Assembly: GCA_016785225.1 (NCBI GenBank)
Contig: JAFBJZ010000419.1
Location: 523,648 to 587,647, forward strand
Length of the DNA: 64,000 nt
Direction of reading: 5' to 3'
DNA from: Psettodes erumei
Taxonomy: Eukaryota; Chordata; Actinopteri; Pleuronectiformes; Psettodidae
A program made the translations under genes and the position numbers. Positions 52,047 through 63,456 of this stretch are shown here, one piece after another; the first letter of the stretch is position 1, and the number at the start of each line of letters is the position of its first letter. A model generated the notes under the pieces. The model did not search any database and was not told the DNA's origin. It worked only from the letters and a program-made list of their open reading frames with translations.

Positions 52047-52353
52047 GTAAGGGATATGATCATATACATCAGGAGGTGCTGCTTGGATCTAGCCCATCCC
52101 AAAAGTTTATCCAGCAAGTTATTTTCTATTACTATTTTTACTTTCAAAGCACATGCTAATAAACATAAATCCAGTAAGAAAAGAAAATTATTTTTATTTA
52201 TCTCTTTTTTATCTGTTACTAGATTAAACAAGTCACTTCCTCTCAACAGAATAACGAAGAACATAATGTAATTTAGGCAACATATAAATCATCATGAATT
52301 TAGTGGTAAATCTTGCCTTGTGTAGACTGAAGTTACTTTGCCCTCTCAAACAG
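52047..52353 (+). other. bmp6: bmp6 intron 3
   Basis: A compact 307-base AT-rich intron with canonical ends. No feature seen. Confidence 0.9.
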
Positions 52354-52551
52354 GACAGAGCATCAGTTCCAAGGAGGCAGGGCTCGTGGGCCGTGATGGC
52401 GCCCTGGAGAAGCAGCCTTTCATGGTGGCATTCTTCAAAGTCAGCGAAGTGTACATCCGCACCCCCCGCTCCACTGGCAACAAACGTCGCCAGCAGAATC
52501 GCAACCGATCCACACAACCACAGGATGGATCCAGAGGACCGGGTCTAGCAG
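52354..52551 (+). CDS. bmp6: bmp6 exon 4 (end of propeptide, processing site, mature N-terminus)
   Basis: A 198-base exon between CTCAAACAG and GTTAGT. It encodes residues 251-316: AGLVGRDGALEKQPFMVAFF, KVSEVYIRTPRSTGN, then the basic KRRQQNRNRSTQPQDGSRGP segment. RTPR at residues 286-289 fits the furin-type R-x-x-R site, so the mature ligand would begin at Ser290, as in human BMP6 where cleavage follows RTTR. The mature N-terminus with RRQQ-x-RNRSTQ-x-QD is distinctive for BMP6. Its basic cluster is the type that binds heparan sulfate in BMPs. An N-glycosylation sequon N-R-S is present. Confidence 0.96.
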
Positions 52552-54321
52552 GTTAGTCTTGTGTAAAAAGTTACGAAACTTTGAACTTTGTCCGGTGCAA
52601 CGATGAACACAATCAGCAGTCCCCCATAAGTGAAGACAGAACATCTCGATGCCCTGGTGGCTGGCTGTAGTATATGTCATATGCTCTATCCTTTATGCTA
52701 GCGGAGGGTTAGGGTTCGGGTCAAACTAAAAACACCAATAAATTTTCCCAAAGATGCTAAATATTTTAAGGCAGTTCTTATTATGCTGATGTATGTTCAA
52801 ATGTAAATCTTTCTTTGAAGTTTAGTGCTATAATAAATGGTGACCCCAAATTTGATCACTGCTGTTCTTCTTTTAAGTTATGTCACCAGTGCAAGGTGGC
52901 TGCACCCATATCTGGGGTATTTTGGCTTAATTTTTGTTTAGTGGGATACAGTCATTGATTTGACCTTCACTTCAAACTGGATCTATTCAGCCCCCATCAG
53001 ACAAGAAAAACCCTAGCACAGGGATGAAGGATTGAGTGCAGTGCAGTGCATCCAGAAACCTGTGTAGCAGTGATTTTTTTTCATAGCAGTATATAAGATT
53101 TGATACTTATGAAGAGGGACTTGAGAGTTAGATTGGGGATTTGGCTTCAAATTAAAGCGAAAAAAGACTGTAAAGACAGGACAACTTAAGTATGGCATAG
53201 GAGCAAGGATATAGCGGAGAGAGGAGACTTGGGGTCAAACAAACTGAAAACATTGCATCTGAGGAGAAAAGAAGCTGATGCTAAAAATAGCACAGACTCA
53301 AAATGGGGAATTGTACAGTGAATATAAAATAATTTAAGAAATGGACCATCCTCATCAGTCCTTACCCACTTCCCCTCCTCTTCAGCAGATGAAGTAATGA
53401 GCCCTTATCCACTCACCTTTCACCTGCTGTGTAATCCTGGCCAGACTTAATAGCTCTTAAAGCTGAAATGCTCCTGTGAGGCTTCATTGTGCAACTGCTG
53501 CAGTACATAAAGCTCACCCTCAGTGAGCCTGCTGTTCATATGAATCTGATCTCTGGCTAATTTGACAGATGAAGCATTGTGCTATTCTTAAGCCTTCATG
53601 GCTCAAAACTTTGACTCTGCTCTGTGTCAGAACTGAGCCCTGTATGGAGCAGTGAATAAAATGTCCCCAGCAGTCAACTAAATCTCTATATATATATTAT
53701 CCTATAATATATTCATATTGGTGACATTTCTCAGAAAGAATACGTTCAAAGATAGTGAGTTCATAGTATTATTGTTTTTAAACATCCCATAAAGCTGTGT
53801 ATTTGCTCACTGTCAGGTAGCCAAAATGGTTTGGCCCACCAGCAGCCAAAGTTCAGCACACCTGTTTTCTGGACTTGTATCAGACTTGTGATAAATGAAG
53901 TGCCAGAAGAGTTCCAAGTGAATTTGTGCTGATTCCAGGACCTGAGACTCTCTCCACGCTAGCCACGGTGCTGCTAACTGAAGCGCATGCTCAGACCAAA
54001 GAGGCTTAAGTCTACATCCCCCCCAAAATCTGGCCAAACCTGTGTCATAGCTGGCCCACTTTTGGTCCTCTGGTACCTAAACACATCTTAGTACAACTGT
54101 CACAGAGCCACAAATGGCCCAACTTGGCTGGCTACCTGGGAAACGATTTACCTCTGCTTTGCTTCGTCTGCTGCTGTGTTTAATGGCTCTACCATCTGTA
54201 TGGCACACCGGTGTATTTGTAGGACACGTTGGGTTTGTTTTTACTGCTCTGCTTTGAAAATCCTTTGCTGGGATTTGTTGGCTCCATTTTCTGTTGGTTC
54301 AGAGCATCTTCAGTGCTTTTC

Positions 54322-54395
54322 TCAGTTGGTTACACTTGCACTGCTGTTAACACAAGAGGTTCTGGGTTGAATTCCTGCAGGGCTTTTTCTCAGTA
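54322..54395 (+). mobile_element. tRNA-like SINE remnant
   Basis: The stretch with GTTGGTTACACTTGCACTGC, then AACACAAGAGGTTCTGGGTT and GAATTCCTGCAGGGC resembles a widespread fish retroposon: TGGTTAGCACTG...CACAGCAAGAAGGTTCTGGGTTCGAATCC, including a box-B-like GGTTCnAnTCC with one change. The later part of the element, normally about a GGAGTTTGCATGTTC motif, is absent. It is a short fragment in bmp6 intron 4. Confidence 0.5.
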
Positions 54396-57300
54396 ATTTG
54401 TGTTAGATCAAAACTTTGGCTGACACAACAGAGAACAAAGACTTGTCATTTGTTATGCTACAGGGCAGTTGGCTCCAGAACTATATTCTCATCTGACCAG
54501 CTGTCACCTTTGGCTTGAGATGTCCTATAAGCAAAGATGTTTTGAAGATGCAGACACATACCGGGGTACACCCGCGAGGGCAAAGGCTGACGTGCACACC
54601 ATGTGCTCACAATGTGGGTTGGTGTTACTGACACGGATGACATCCCAGCTCTATGACAGGTTATGATTGGCCAGTGAGCCCTTAATGACAGGCACACGGC
54701 ACAGAGAGGCAGAGTAGTGGCCCGCCAGGATTTGTTCTGGTACGCCCGATGACCAGGCCGACTCTGTTTCACACAAGTGATCCTGCTCCTCTGCTCTTTT
54801 CTAATTACATGTAGAGCTGATCTTTATAACCTCATGAATGATATTCAATTAGCGGAGTGAGGGGAGCTACCTCTCTCTTGCCTGAGTGTGAAATTAACAT
54901 TAATCAAAGGTGCCGCAATGCCCTTCCATATCGTTCTGGCCCACTTTAACCTCTGGTCAAGTGTAAATAAATTCATTATTAATACTTAGAGAAATCGTTT
55001 CATGCTATTATATATAGCAATCTACTATTAAAGTACTTCTGCAAACAAATGCAAAAGGTACAGTAGGTTGGCTGTATTCTGCTTTTGTGTCCCAGTCTGT
55101 ATCAAAAAGATGAGAAAACTTTCTGCAAAGTGAATCTGCCCAAAAAATCTGCTCTAACAAGGACAATCTGTTAAATATGCGTCCTGGAGGACTGGACTTT
55201 ACATAACCCAAAACATCAAGACCTCTCCACCTCGCCACTCGGGACGATGGGGAGTGTAAATATTTAGATCCTGCACAGGAAGCAGGGAGGCCCCCCTCGC
55301 GACAGCCGAGTGTCCACGGCCAGCAGTGGACTGCTGGGATTGGACGGGATGGGAGGATCCGTGAGGAATTCAGGAGGGCATATGGTTTCAATACCGCATC
55401 ACTCACTCCAGAGACAGGGAGGAGGACAGGATGGATGGGGAGAGCATTCGTCTTGTGGAGCGCTCATGGGGAGAAACAAAATGTGGACAGTGTCCCCCGG
55501 TTTCTGTTTGGCATAGAGCTGCAGTACATCAGCTCAGGCCACCACAGCTCCAACTAAAAGGAGTATTTCACCGATAACTCAGCCTGATAATCTCTCTGAA
55601 AAACATGAGATCCAAGGCTGAGAGGCAGCAACATGTTTGTTTTTAATTGGTCTAGTGCTCACCAGCTTCCACATAGACGCTTTTCAAACTTTTTTGAACA
55701 TGAGTGACTTTACTCTGTGTGTTTTCTAAAAATAATTTTCCTCCCCTGCCCAAATTGCACACTCCTGACGTGTGTGGTTAACCACTGCACTGATTTTACT
55801 GCATCTTTTTTTTATCAGTTTGTTGCCATTTTGTCCTCATCTTAACACTCAGACATCTCCAGGGCTATTTTTGTTGATGTTTCTTTAGATTTTATACATT
55901 TGGTAGCAGAGCTGTCCTGTGTCATAGATAACTAAAATGTCAGTCTGCTAAAGCAAACTTTTTAACTGGGAAACTTATTTTCCCAACCCCTGTGAGGTTC
56001 TGCGTCCTGGTATTTTCTCATTTTCGCAATTTTAGCAAGCTGGATTTAATATGACATGTGATATTAAATGTATTCCAGATGACAAAAGTGGACATGTTCA
56101 GCCAAATAATTTTCTGCAGCATTAGGTTTGAGATAATGGCGTGATTATATGTACAATCAATCATCTTTGTTTTTCATTTTTCACTCACAAAGCAGACATT
56201 TTGCAGACCAAGCAATTTCTGTCTAATGTCTTATTTGCTTGTGTATTGGGCAAATTGGTCTTTTTAAATTGCATATTCCCTTAAAGTTCGAGTCATGAGG
56301 ATAGACAAAGAATTCTTGAATTTTTTTGTCAGCAAGTCTCTTGCTGACACCTTTGGGTGTGCCTGTAGAAAATGCTGCTGCGTACCTTGCCAAAAGAACA
56401 ATACAACACCTTTTAAAGGTAATTTAGGGTTTTGTGGGCAAAGAAGGCTAGGGAGGTAATGGGAGTCGGGTTGGGCTTTGGCTATGGGGGAAGTTAACAA
56501 CCATCCAGGGAAGGAATATCACATCCCAGTGCAGCACAGGCGGCCTGTAAGGCCTGTAATTAGGCCTAGCCAGTCATTAGCTGCACAGCTAAAAGACTGA
56601 CCACGCTAACAGTATCGCTTAAAGAATTATAATAACACAGCACTCAGCCAGCTGTGTTTTTTCATCTGTCTCTCTTCTCCTCCCTCCTCCTCATTCTCCT
56701 CGCTCCTTCCCCACCCGACCTCCTTTTGTTTACTGTTAGAGTAATTAGACATAGCGGAGCTCCCTCGCAGGGTTTAATAACCTCTGTGATGAAAGACAGG
56801 AAGAAAGATAGAACTTCAGTAGTAGCAGTTGGTGGGAGAGGGAAGAGAGGAGAGACGTCAGAGACAACAGTGACGTTCTCCTTTCATGTCTTTATAGCCA
56901 TAGGGACTCTCTCCATCCTTCTTCTGGGTTGAGGACCCAAATTTTATTTTAAATGCTGGGCTCAAGTTTTCTCTCACCACCATCACCTCATGTAATTTGT
57001 ACTGTAAAAGCTGCAATCTTTTCTTGCTCTGAAACGAGTCTTGTTTTGAGAAATTGTTAGAGCAAACTATAGACTTACAGTGGAGTGGTTTGGGAGATTG
57101 CTCCCTGCAGGGGTTGAAATGACTTTTTAATGTCTCATGCACACAGATAGACACTTCCTACACAGAGTGCTGGAGTTAAAACATCTGAATTGGCACCATT
57201 TGATTCCTGTATTTTCAGAGTGACGGTGTAAATGTAATTTATAGACTTTCCCCCAGACAGAGAGACTCGTGAAAGTGATTCAGGGGTTTAATGAATGGCA

Positions 57301-59162
57301 GGTAGTGTCGTGAAGGGTTAATACCAGTCCAAGACTCATACAGTACAGCATATCAAAAGTGTCAGTGTTACTAAGCTACAGTGCTTATGCTCAGTAACGA
57401 GCAGTGTTTCCCTGTTTCCCTGTTTCCTTTTGAATAGACAGGGTGGGAACCAGCCTGTCTCAGTGAATTCAATGTGAATTGATTTTAGTACAGCGTTTTA
57501 GAGTCACATGGTTTAACGGATGTTTGTGTACCCACAGGGACACATTTCCAGGTTAAACAGTTAGGTAAGATGCTGTAATATGGGAGTTGTGCGCCGTGCC
57601 ACTGGCTCCAATCATGTCGTGAAAGGAAATACCTCTTTCTTTCCGTTTAATGTTCAAATATTTGGCCTTGACATTAGTGTAAGAGACTGGCGAAACTAGT
57701 TGGTTCTGTTTTGGTCCTGGTGATGCTCAAAGGAATCATTCAATATCAATGCCTGACTGATTTATCGATTACTAGGTATTAATGATATTCGCTGAAATGG
57801 GCCTATCACAGGTAATCACAGATGTACCATATCTGCATATGTTTTTCAATATGTGTCGATATGACCTTTTTTTCAAGAACATAAAATGCCAGCAGAAATC
57901 TGTTTCTGTCTCAAAAATCCTATATTGGTAGGGCTGAAGCTAAACATGAAGCTGTAGCCAGCAGCGGCTTCACTTACTTTAAAACTACAACGCCTGGTTT
58001 TTAAACTTCTGTAAAAAACGTTCTGTTTTTTGTCGAGACTGAATAAATGAGATATGATGTGTTAGTAAGCTGCTTATGCAAATCTTCTATTCCAATGTGA
58101 AACTAAAGCCCACTGGATTATACCCTCAAGTGTAGAAAGGACAGAATTTTAATTAGCATATTAGTAAATAGTAGGATACATATTGCAAGTGTAATATGTT
58201 GAAGTATTCCAACTTCCTTCCCAGCATTGCTCTCTGTCAAGGAAAGGAAAAAGAAATTAATGGGAGCCTCGAGGGAGCTGGAAGTCAGCGGTAACTGTGT
58301 GGCATTAAATTTTTACAGGCCGGAAGGGGAGATGTGGTTTATAGCCACCACAAATCTGGACCTTTACACTCATTGAAAGCCCACAGTAAATATCAGCTTT
58401 ATTCCTCTTCAAGAGACCCACGAACTGTAAATGTTAATGGCTCTGAAGGCCAAGAGGAAAGGGAGTTGTGTGTAGATGTGTGGCTGTGAGATAAAGAATA
58501 AAGGGGAATATGTTGCTAAATAATATTCCTTATGCTGGACAGCATGCAGCAAACGGGATATCGACTTGCATTAGGTAGTCTCTTTTGCTGAGGAAGGTTC
58601 CTAACTGAGTGAAATGACCTGGAAGTATCTGAGTGGCAGTCGTGATAAGAGCTGGTCGAATTCTCTAAAAGCTAATGAAAGGAGCTTCAGTGCTTCCTAT
58701 CTTATCTCCTTTAGCATAGGATACACTGGACCTTCCTTTACAAAAAGGAAAGGAGATAATGCCGTGGCACAATTCCTTGCAGCAGGGACATTTAAAGGGA
58801 CACACTGTTGTAGTTGCAGAATGGCAGAACCACATAGAAACAACAAAGCACCTATTCTGTGCTTGTGACACGATCCATAATCTTCTGGAAATCCTTGCAT
58901 GATTGTGCCGAGCTCCATAAATATAGATTTTTTTTCTCTGTCAGACCTTCCAATTTAGGAATAATGTTGAAGAACAAGTATATTGAGTATTACTATTTCT
59001 CGTCTACAATATAACAAAATATAAGGAAGAGACAGGCCTTGTGTAAGTGCAAGTCATGACGTTTTCCACTGAAGTCCAGGAAAAGTGGTTAAGAAGGGAG
59101 CTTTTTTTTTACCACAGCCATTTTTGTAGTCTTGTAGATCTGCCGGATAAGAATCAGACAAA

Positions 59163-59520
59163 ATGGAACTTTCACCAGATTTAGTCACGGAGTCACAGGG
59201 CATCCAAAACATCTTCAAGAAACTTGCAAATGACATGGCGGGACTGAAAAATTGCATGGAGTCCCTAAATGAGACAGTTAAGACCACTGGGAACAAGGTT
59301 CTTTCACAGGTGTGAAAGAGAAGTCAGAGGGCCATAATCTGGATGGTTTAGTTCAAACTTTATTGAGAGAGACTCTGGAGATTAACATCAACAATTGTTA
59401 TGGGTTGTCTCACCACCAGTCAGTGCCAGACCACACATTCTTGTCCAGTTCCTCAGGGAACAAGCCAAGGCTACTGTGCTGATAGTGGCAAGGAAAATAG
59501 AAACCAGTCATTCTTTGCTT
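59163..59520 (+). mobile_element. L1-type LINE ORF1 remnant
   Basis: Three frames carry successive pieces of an L1 ORF1-like protein. First comes a coiled-coil-like piece (IFKKLANDMAGLKNCMESLN) ending in a stop. Next is GHNLDGLVQTLLRETLEINI, resembling the 'G-x-N-x-x-x-F-L' segment of the ORF1 RNA-recognition domain. Last is SARPHILVQFLREQAKATVL followed by IVARK, which fits the R-P-R-x-x-x-V-x-F-L-x-x-x-D-R-x-x-V-L-x-x-A-R-K motif. Frameshifts and a stop separate them, so the copy is dead. No reverse transcriptase (ORF2) was found next to it. Confidence 0.6.
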
Positions 59521-60645
59521 TTAATCACATTGCGTGTTTCCTGCGTTGTGCCTTTGGAGTCATCATTGGGCAACTTTTCTAGGGGGAATAGCCACAGAAC
59601 TAAATCCTCTGTATTTATACACAGTTAATCCAAATGTCTAAACCCTCTGTTATCATTTCCAAACTCTTCTGGCCCTATACAGATCAACAATTCTTGATCA
59701 GAAGTCTCTTTTTTTTCCAAGGCATGATTCACATCAGCTGATGCTCTTCTTGAACAGCAAATGTTGAAATGTTTGAGGAAAAAGTGAACCCTTTGTATAT
59801 ATCATTATTCTAGGTGTCCCCATGCCTTTTCTGACCTCCACTATGATTAGTTTAATGATATATTCAGTATGAACAAGAACAAAGCAACGATTTGTGTTAT
59901 TAGTTTAAAAAGATTGTGTGTGTTGAGAATGTATCTATAAAAATGAAGATAACTTCTAAGGGTTCACTTACTCGTCACTGTAATTAAGTTGGAAAATAAA
60001 TGGGGTTTTTTGTTTCCTTGTGACTGGTTAAAAAACAAAAAAGACCATTTGGAACCAAACGGCATGGTGGAATATGTGAGAAATTTGTATTCTGTGTTGG
60101 CATCCACATTCTAGTCTGTATAGTGAGATTAAGAAGAGGTTAAGGATTGTAGAAACTGTGTCAGATGAGATGACAGGAGACATTATCTCAGATTGTCAGC
60201 GGGGGTGGGGTTTGAGGCTCATAAATCTTTATACATTTACTCTATGAAAGCCCTATCATCATACAATACTATAGTGTGTCATTTCCCCTCTCTGTAGACA
60301 TCACCATCCCAAGTTCATATCAGGTCAGCCAAATCACTCAGCCTTGTTCAATGGCACTTTTCCTCTGTCCTTGGATGTTTCCTGTTTCCTCATTTATAAA
60401 CAATTTGCATGCAGCAAATTTGCCTTACAATGCAAGAAAAACAATCTGGAGACTTTTTTATTGTTAAAATTATAAGAAAAACCACAGCAATCCTGCAGCA
60501 GCTGGTGTAGAACCAGTCTGTTTCCTCATTTGTGAAGGTCTCCATTCAGTAAATCTGCTAAATCCAAATGCTCTTTGCTGTTAAAGACTCTGCCAGGTCA
60601 GTCTGTCCACAGGGAGGAGACCCAGTATCCATGTGTGTCATTTGT

Positions 60646-60676
60646 GCACACACACACACACACACACACGTGTGTG
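60646..60676. repeat. (CA)n joined to (GT)n, palindromic
   Basis: About 12 CA units run directly into CACGTGTGTG, so the right end is a perfect dyad around CACGTG. Confidence 0.85.
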
Positions 60677-61189
60677 CGCTGCACTGTAAACTCATATATA
60701 AACTCTGAATTTCCACATTAGCACACATCCATCCTTTTGGAGAGGAAGGAACCTTAAACTAGGGAAACACCTGACTGCACGCAACGATTACATGTGGCCC
60801 TTTGACCTCACCCAGCCACTAGTCCCACTTAGCATTGTCTCCATGGTGCTGGGTCAGTATTGGAGCATTAATTCAGAATTAAATCATCTAACCATATTTA
60901 CACACATGCACACTCTGGTTCAGGGAAAAATTTGATCACATTTGATCTGTATCTGATATTTTGTTCAGGAGATCACACAGTAAACACTTGGCAATGTAGT
61001 GGCACTCTTGACATTTCTTGTATTATTTTAAAATACTGCCTAATAATTGTCAAACACCAGGACATTTTAGCACAGGTGAAGCCAAAGCCCAAACTAGGCC
61101 AGCATTAAATATTATTATTAAGATTATTTCTTTTTTTATTATATTAGTACATTACATTGTTTTCTTCAGTTCAAACCTTTATGCATTTA

Positions 61190-61372
61190 TGGAGATATGA
61201 CTCAAAATGTGAGTGTCCAGTTCCAGGTACTGATCTGGATCACTCCCAAAATTTAATCATCTCTAAGTTAGACAAAAACTGCTTCTGGTTCAAGTTTCAT
61301 GAAAATTCCTCCAAAACTTTTTGCATAATCCTGAACCAAAAAACAGAACCCCCCTTCATGGAGGTATAAGAA
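61190..61372 (+). mobile_element. LINE-type 3' region remnant (possibly RTE-like)
   Basis: The sequence with GTTCAAGTTTCATGAAAATT, CCTCCAAAACTTTTTGCATA and ATCCTGAACCAAAAAACAGA followed by CATGGAGGTATAAG follows a common fish interspersed repeat ending: '...AAATTCCnTCnnnACTTTTTGnnTTATCCTGCTnACAnACAnAC...CCTCCTTGGCGGAGGTAA'. The similarity is recalled rather than searched, and the family name is uncertain. Confidence 0.4.
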
Positions 61373-62015
61373 TAGTCAACCACCATAATGTTTTCCACGG
61401 CAATGCTATTTTGTGCTGACCAACAACCAACTGCAATGAAATCACTTGTGGGCTCAAGGATAAAGGATTATTTGAGGCCACCAGATGTTTAGCTTGCTTA
61501 CATTTCAAGGTGGTTGACAAAGGACAACTGCTTGAGAACTGCCTGAATCTGAGATGACTGGACCATAACCAGTGCACAACCATTGCATTTTTACTCTCTT
61601 GCTGTATTTATCTGTGAGGTTAGTGATGAAAAAAGGAATCAAAGCAACTAAATCAGTCGGGCCAGAGAGCGTACAGTTCAGTAAGTGAGAGGGAGCCCTT
61701 GAAATGTCAGTGAGAAGTTGGAGTCACTGTTGAATGACGCAATGACCTTCTCAACTGTAAAAACTAAATCTATACATGGGAATGACACATATTCCTCTGC
61801 TGTGAGATTCTGAATGTAATACTGTGTTATGTGTTATTTTTACAGGATTTAAGTGGGAAATGATCATTTACTCAGCCAAAGGGTTTTTGCTCCCATTGGC
61901 CATGTGGACAAACACATTCATATACTGGGCCGCATTAAATCATGCTAGATGATGCAAGGTCTGTATGCATCTTAAAGATACAATTGCTTGAATATTTATG
62001 TTTTTTCTGTTGCAG

Positions 62016-62092
62016 ATTACAATAGCAGTGATCAGAAAACAGCATGCAGAAGACACGAACTCTACGTCAGCTTCCGAGAGCTGGGCTGGCAG
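62016..62092 (+). CDS. bmp6: bmp6 exon 5 (start of cystine-knot domain)
   Basis: A 77-base exon between TTTCTGTTGCAG and GTAGCA. It reads DYNSSDQKTACRRHELYVSF then RELGWQ, residues 317-342. The Cys at residue 327 is the first of the seven conserved cysteines of the TGF-beta-family knot, and HELYVSFRELGWQ is the universal BMP5/6/7 strand 1 and loop. The NSS sequon is present. The exon ends in phase 0 after Gln. The two following exons (from D-W-I-I-A-P to the final C-G-C-H in this family, about 86 residues) are not in the window. The full precursor is estimated at about 428 residues. Confidence 0.96.
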
Positions 62093-62581
62093 GTAGCAAA
62101 TATTTCACAGATCCTAAAGCTACATTCTGGATGGAGAGCAATATCACAGGCTAAGAACAATATTTGAGTTTTCAAAATGAAATTTGGTCTATTGATGATC
62201 CATACATACACAACACTGGATGTAAATCCATATGACAGTGATGCCTGTGCTTTTTTACCTAACCAAGTTGTTTTCCATACACAAACACATCTACCATGCA
62301 CAAAAAGAGAGTACACATGCATCTATCAGAATGCTCTTTTCAATGTCAATGTTTTTAATGACAGTGTCATCCAGGTCACTACATCATTTAAGCACACATT
62401 ATAAACCACTGTTTTACCAAGCACAGGGTGGGCTAAACAGAGAAAGTCAGTTTAATTAGTGTGGAGTAGACTTCACTCTCACAACACAGATTTGTAACAG
62501 GGAAACAGACAAAAACTAAGTAGCAGAAGACAGAAGTAGAACAGACTGAATATTGAGCTGTTAACACTGATATCCCTCCCT

Positions 62582-62585
<4 letters not shown>

Positions 62586-62648
<63 letters not shown>

Positions 62649-62655
62649 CACACAC
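62586..62655. repeat. (CA)n microsatellite
   Basis: About 34 CA units with one CG interruption at 62641-62642, in bmp6 intron 5. The minus-strand Val/Cys frame across it is a repeat translation. Confidence 0.95.
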
Positions 62656-63456
62656 GGGAAGCAAGGAAGACAGAAAGAGGACAGGCAGATAACTAAGACC
62701 AAGAGATGTGATGTTGACACAGACAGGATGTTGCACTTGTTAAAACACACAAAAAAACAGTAACAGATAATGCATGCAGTGAATCAACATGTATCATTTG
62801 ACAGAAAAAAAATGTGTGTGGGGTTGGTGTTGTGTCTCCTATTCCTCAGACAAGCGTTTGAGCAGAAATTTGTCCTTAGAGAGAAAGTTAATTCTGAATT
62901 TACTGTTAGGAGATGTAGACTCCTGTAGAATATGTAGGGCAACCACACTGTCACTCTGTATGACAAAAAATAATGGACATTGGAATGGACATGCACAGCT
63001 TATCCAGTTAGACACAATGATGCAACCAGAACGACAAAAGGCAGTTTCAGAGGAAATTGTGCTGGGATTGCTGCCTTGCTCAAAAACTGCAGCAACGCTG
63101 CATTGCTGCCTTGAAATTGTATAAAGAAGCAGTCGAAGATGCATGAAGAGGAAGTGTCTAATCAGCTGATCTTAATCATCCGTCTGCCTTCACTCAGAGG
63201 TTGCCATGGTGATACACAGGCCACAGTTCTAACGCAGGAACAAAGGCTGAAGCAGACTGAGTCCAATATCTTGAAGACGATGCCTTGTCTCAAAAACCAA
63301 AGCTCGTATGGCTGATATTTTTTTTACAATGGGCATCAGAAGGCAGTCATTTGTGTATATTAACATAAAAAAAGTTACACAAGTTTAAATTGTACCAACA
63401 TTTGTGATTTTACTCAAAAGACAGACATCTCGTTTGACATTAGTCAATGGAACAGT

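Larger units (their letters stand above)
52552..62015 (+). other. bmp6: bmp6 intron 4 (9.5 kb)
   Basis: A large intron, GTTAGT...CTGTTGCAG. No nested gene was found. It contains the tRNA-like SINE remnant near 54322-54395, the L1 ORF1 remnant at 59163-59520, the CA/GT palindromic microsatellite at 60646-60676 and the LINE-type tail at 61190-61372. Sequence is AT-rich. Intron 4 of stickleback Bmp6 is known to harbour a tooth enhancer linked to evolved tooth number. I cannot point to its counterpart here by eye. Confidence 0.75.

Noticed and set aside
53780..54165. Possible fish interspersed repeat with TGGCCCA-type words
   Set aside because: The repeated TGGCCCA/GGCCCAC words are suggestive, but no ends, inverted repeats or coding similarity could be defined.
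57730..57910. Possible old repeat with ATCGATTACTAGGTATTAA-type sequence
   Set aside because: It faintly resembles a fish element with TATCGG-type words, but it is too diverged to assign without a library search.
23545..62092. Assignment of the BMP exons to bmp5 or bmp7
   Set aside because: Exons 2-5 share BMP6-specific words (EFKFNLSQIPEGE, FDITATSNLWV, RRQQ-RNRSTQ-QD) that differ in BMP5 and BMP7.
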